In this document: piece by piece, positions 5,564 to 6,275 of the stretch | How the letters are laid out: every line of letters begins with the position of its first letter | How positions within the stretch are numbered: the stretch's first letter is position 1 | Assembly: GCA_003641555.1 (NCBI GenBank) | Contig: QNAT01000079.1 | Span: 1 to 6,275 of the forward strand | DNA length: 6,275 nt | Direction of reading: 5' to 3' | From: Thermotoga sp. | GTDB taxonomy: Bacteria; Thermotogota; Thermotogae; B3-G13 | Position numbers and translations under genes: made by a program | Notes under the pieces: model-generated | The model's database searches: none | What the model saw: only the letters and a program-made list of their open reading frames with translations | Told to the model about the DNA's origin: nothing

Positions 5564-5987
5564 AGAAAAAGGAATACATATTAAAATGGTTTAAAAAAGC
5601 AGAAAGTGATTTAAAGGTGGCTGAATACATACTGACATCTGAAGAACCCCCGACTGATGCAATATGTTTTCACTGCCAGCAGGCAGTGGAAAAGTACTTT
5701 AAGGCATATTTGACCTACAAAGATGTCCGTGCAAGGAAGACACATGACCTTGAGGTACTCTTAAATTTATGTATTGAAGAGGATAAAGAGTTTGGAAATC
5801 TTGATAGAGAAAAAATTCCAGTTTGAGTTTCTTTGCGGTTGATATTAGATACCCTGATGAATTTTATATACCCTCTTTTAATGAAACCAAAGAGTATCTT
5901 AAACTTGCAAGAGAGGTAAAATCATTTGTTATAAAAAAACTGAATCTAAGGGATTTTGATATAAAGGAAAATAAAAATGAAGCATAA
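5560..5987 (+). pseudogene. HEPN-domain toxin-like protein, frameshifted at an A6 run
   Basis: HEPN proteins paired with MNT act as ribonuclease toxins. The first frame gives 88 residues to a TGA at 5824-5826: CFHCQQAVEKYFKAYL (36-51) is the family signature, and R57-x4-H62 in RARKTHDL fits the Rx4-6H RNase motif. The missing C-terminal helices are in the -1 frame: FFAVDIRYPDEFYIP then EYLKLAREVKSFVIKKL, ending TAA at 5985-5987, which matches the usual RYPDEF continuation of the family. Adding one base to the A6 run at 5810-5815 joins them into a 142-residue protein of normal length. GGAAGG (5545-5550) serves the ATG 5560. In its repaired form the end overlaps the next gene's start by 11 bases. 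The break may be a loss-of-function mutation, a sequencing error, or, less likely, a programmed shift. Confidence 0.82.
5970..5982 (+). repeat. Right copy of imperfect direct repeat bordering the MNT-HEPN module
   Basis: This is the partner of 5230-5242 (one mismatch, A for G at the fourth base). It covers the end of the repaired HEPN frame and the start codon of the last gene. The sequence is A-rich, which raises the odds of a chance match. Confidence 0.35.
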
Positions 5988-6275
5988 GAAATATGGAAAA
6001 CCAGCAAGACCTTTTGAAATCTGGAATATTGGAAATTATGAGACAATTTACTGGAAAGATAAAGAAGAAGATTATTTAAACTTTATGCTTAAACTCTATC
6101 AGGCTCAGACTTTGACTGGTTTTAGATACTTGCATGGCAGAAAAGGCGATAAGGCTGTTCATATTGGTCCGTTGAATGCTCCTGTAACGATGGAAGAGGT
6201 TGAAAAGGTGGTAATTGAATGCCGAGCAAACAATTTCAATAAAGCGGATGTTTTGGGCTGGGTATGGAGTTATGA
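5977..6275 (+). CDS. Probable C-terminal half of the DNA methyltransferase (separate frame, runs off the window)
   Basis: Ninety-nine codons are open to the window edge with no stop. ATG 5977 follows AAAGG (5963-5967) by 9 bases, and an in-frame TAA at 5962-5964 excludes an earlier start. The text KPARPFEIWNIGNYETIYW (8-26), LYQAQTLTGFRYLHGRKG (43-60), AVHIGPLNAPVTMEEVEKVV (64-83) and ADVLGWVWSY (90-99) resembles, from memory, the segment that directly follows the RKRLLDI helix in long Mod-like adenine methyltransferases (an RPFEI-N-G-YE stretch and a VxxGPLNAPVTxEEI stretch). I infer that it completes the enzyme encoded at 4167-5234, either as a second subunit or as a fragment. If that is wrong it is an unassigned defence-associated protein. 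Confidence 0.65.
   Translation, partial: MKHKKYGKPARPFEIWNIGNYETIYWKDKEEDYLNFMLKLYQAQTLTGFRYLHGRKGDKAVHIGPLNAPVTMEEVEKVVIECRANNFNKADVLGWVWSY

Noticed and set aside
5810..5816. Programmed -1 ribosomal slippage heptamer in the HEPN gene
   Set aside because: The zero-frame codons GAA AAA ATT do not make a standard X XXY YYZ site. Only single-tRNA slippage on AAA is possible, so mutation or sequencing error is more likely; kept only as an alternative.
5864..6046. Minus-strand open frame across the HEPN tail and last gene
   Set aside because: It is opposite the better supported HEPN tail and methyltransferase C-terminal frame, and is only 60 residues of low complexity.

Overview
The window looks like a piece of a moderately AT-rich anaerobic bacterium. 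It has strong purine-rich Shine-Dalgarno sites, sigma70-type TATAAT boxes, and an [FeFe]-hydrogenase of the type found in fermentative anaerobes such as Thermotogota and Clostridia. I cannot assign a phylum from the sequence alone. It joins ordinary chromosomal genes (left) to an accessory DNA-modification / toxin-antitoxin block (right).

Left part (1-1189): a repeat-like region with a perfect 15-bp hairpin, then an MscS-family mechanosensitive channel on the + strand, then a short convergent intergenic region with three TGTCC-type elements.

Middle part (1190-3849, minus strand): an apparent operon running right to left. It starts at an extended -10 promoter (3820-3849), passes through a broken remnant of a NuoF/HydB-type flavoprotein subunit (3510-3802), then a full-length [FeFe]-hydrogenase catalytic subunit HydA (3474-1738), then a small membrane protein resembling an ECF-transporter S component (1690-1190). 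The hydB remnant keeps only the C-terminal 4Fe-4S domain and is itself frameshifted. This suggests that an NAD-linked multisubunit HydABC-type hydrogenase has decayed to a lone HydA, which keeps every cluster ligand.

Right part (3900-6275, plus strand): a promoter overlapped by an imperfect tandem repeat fires away from the hydrogenase operon into a leader of about 200 nt with two hairpins. Four tightly packed reading frames follow: an adenine-N6 DNA methyltransferase with its complete catalytic core, an MNT nucleotidyltransferase antitoxin, a HEPN toxin-like protein broken by a -1-type frameshift at an A6 run, and a further frame running off the window. I believe that last frame is the C-terminal half of the same methyltransferase family. 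The MNT-HEPN pair therefore appears to sit inside a methyltransferase locus, splitting it at a domain boundary, with an imperfect 13-nt direct repeat at the two edges. This nested methylase / toxin-antitoxin arrangement is the most unusual thing in the window.
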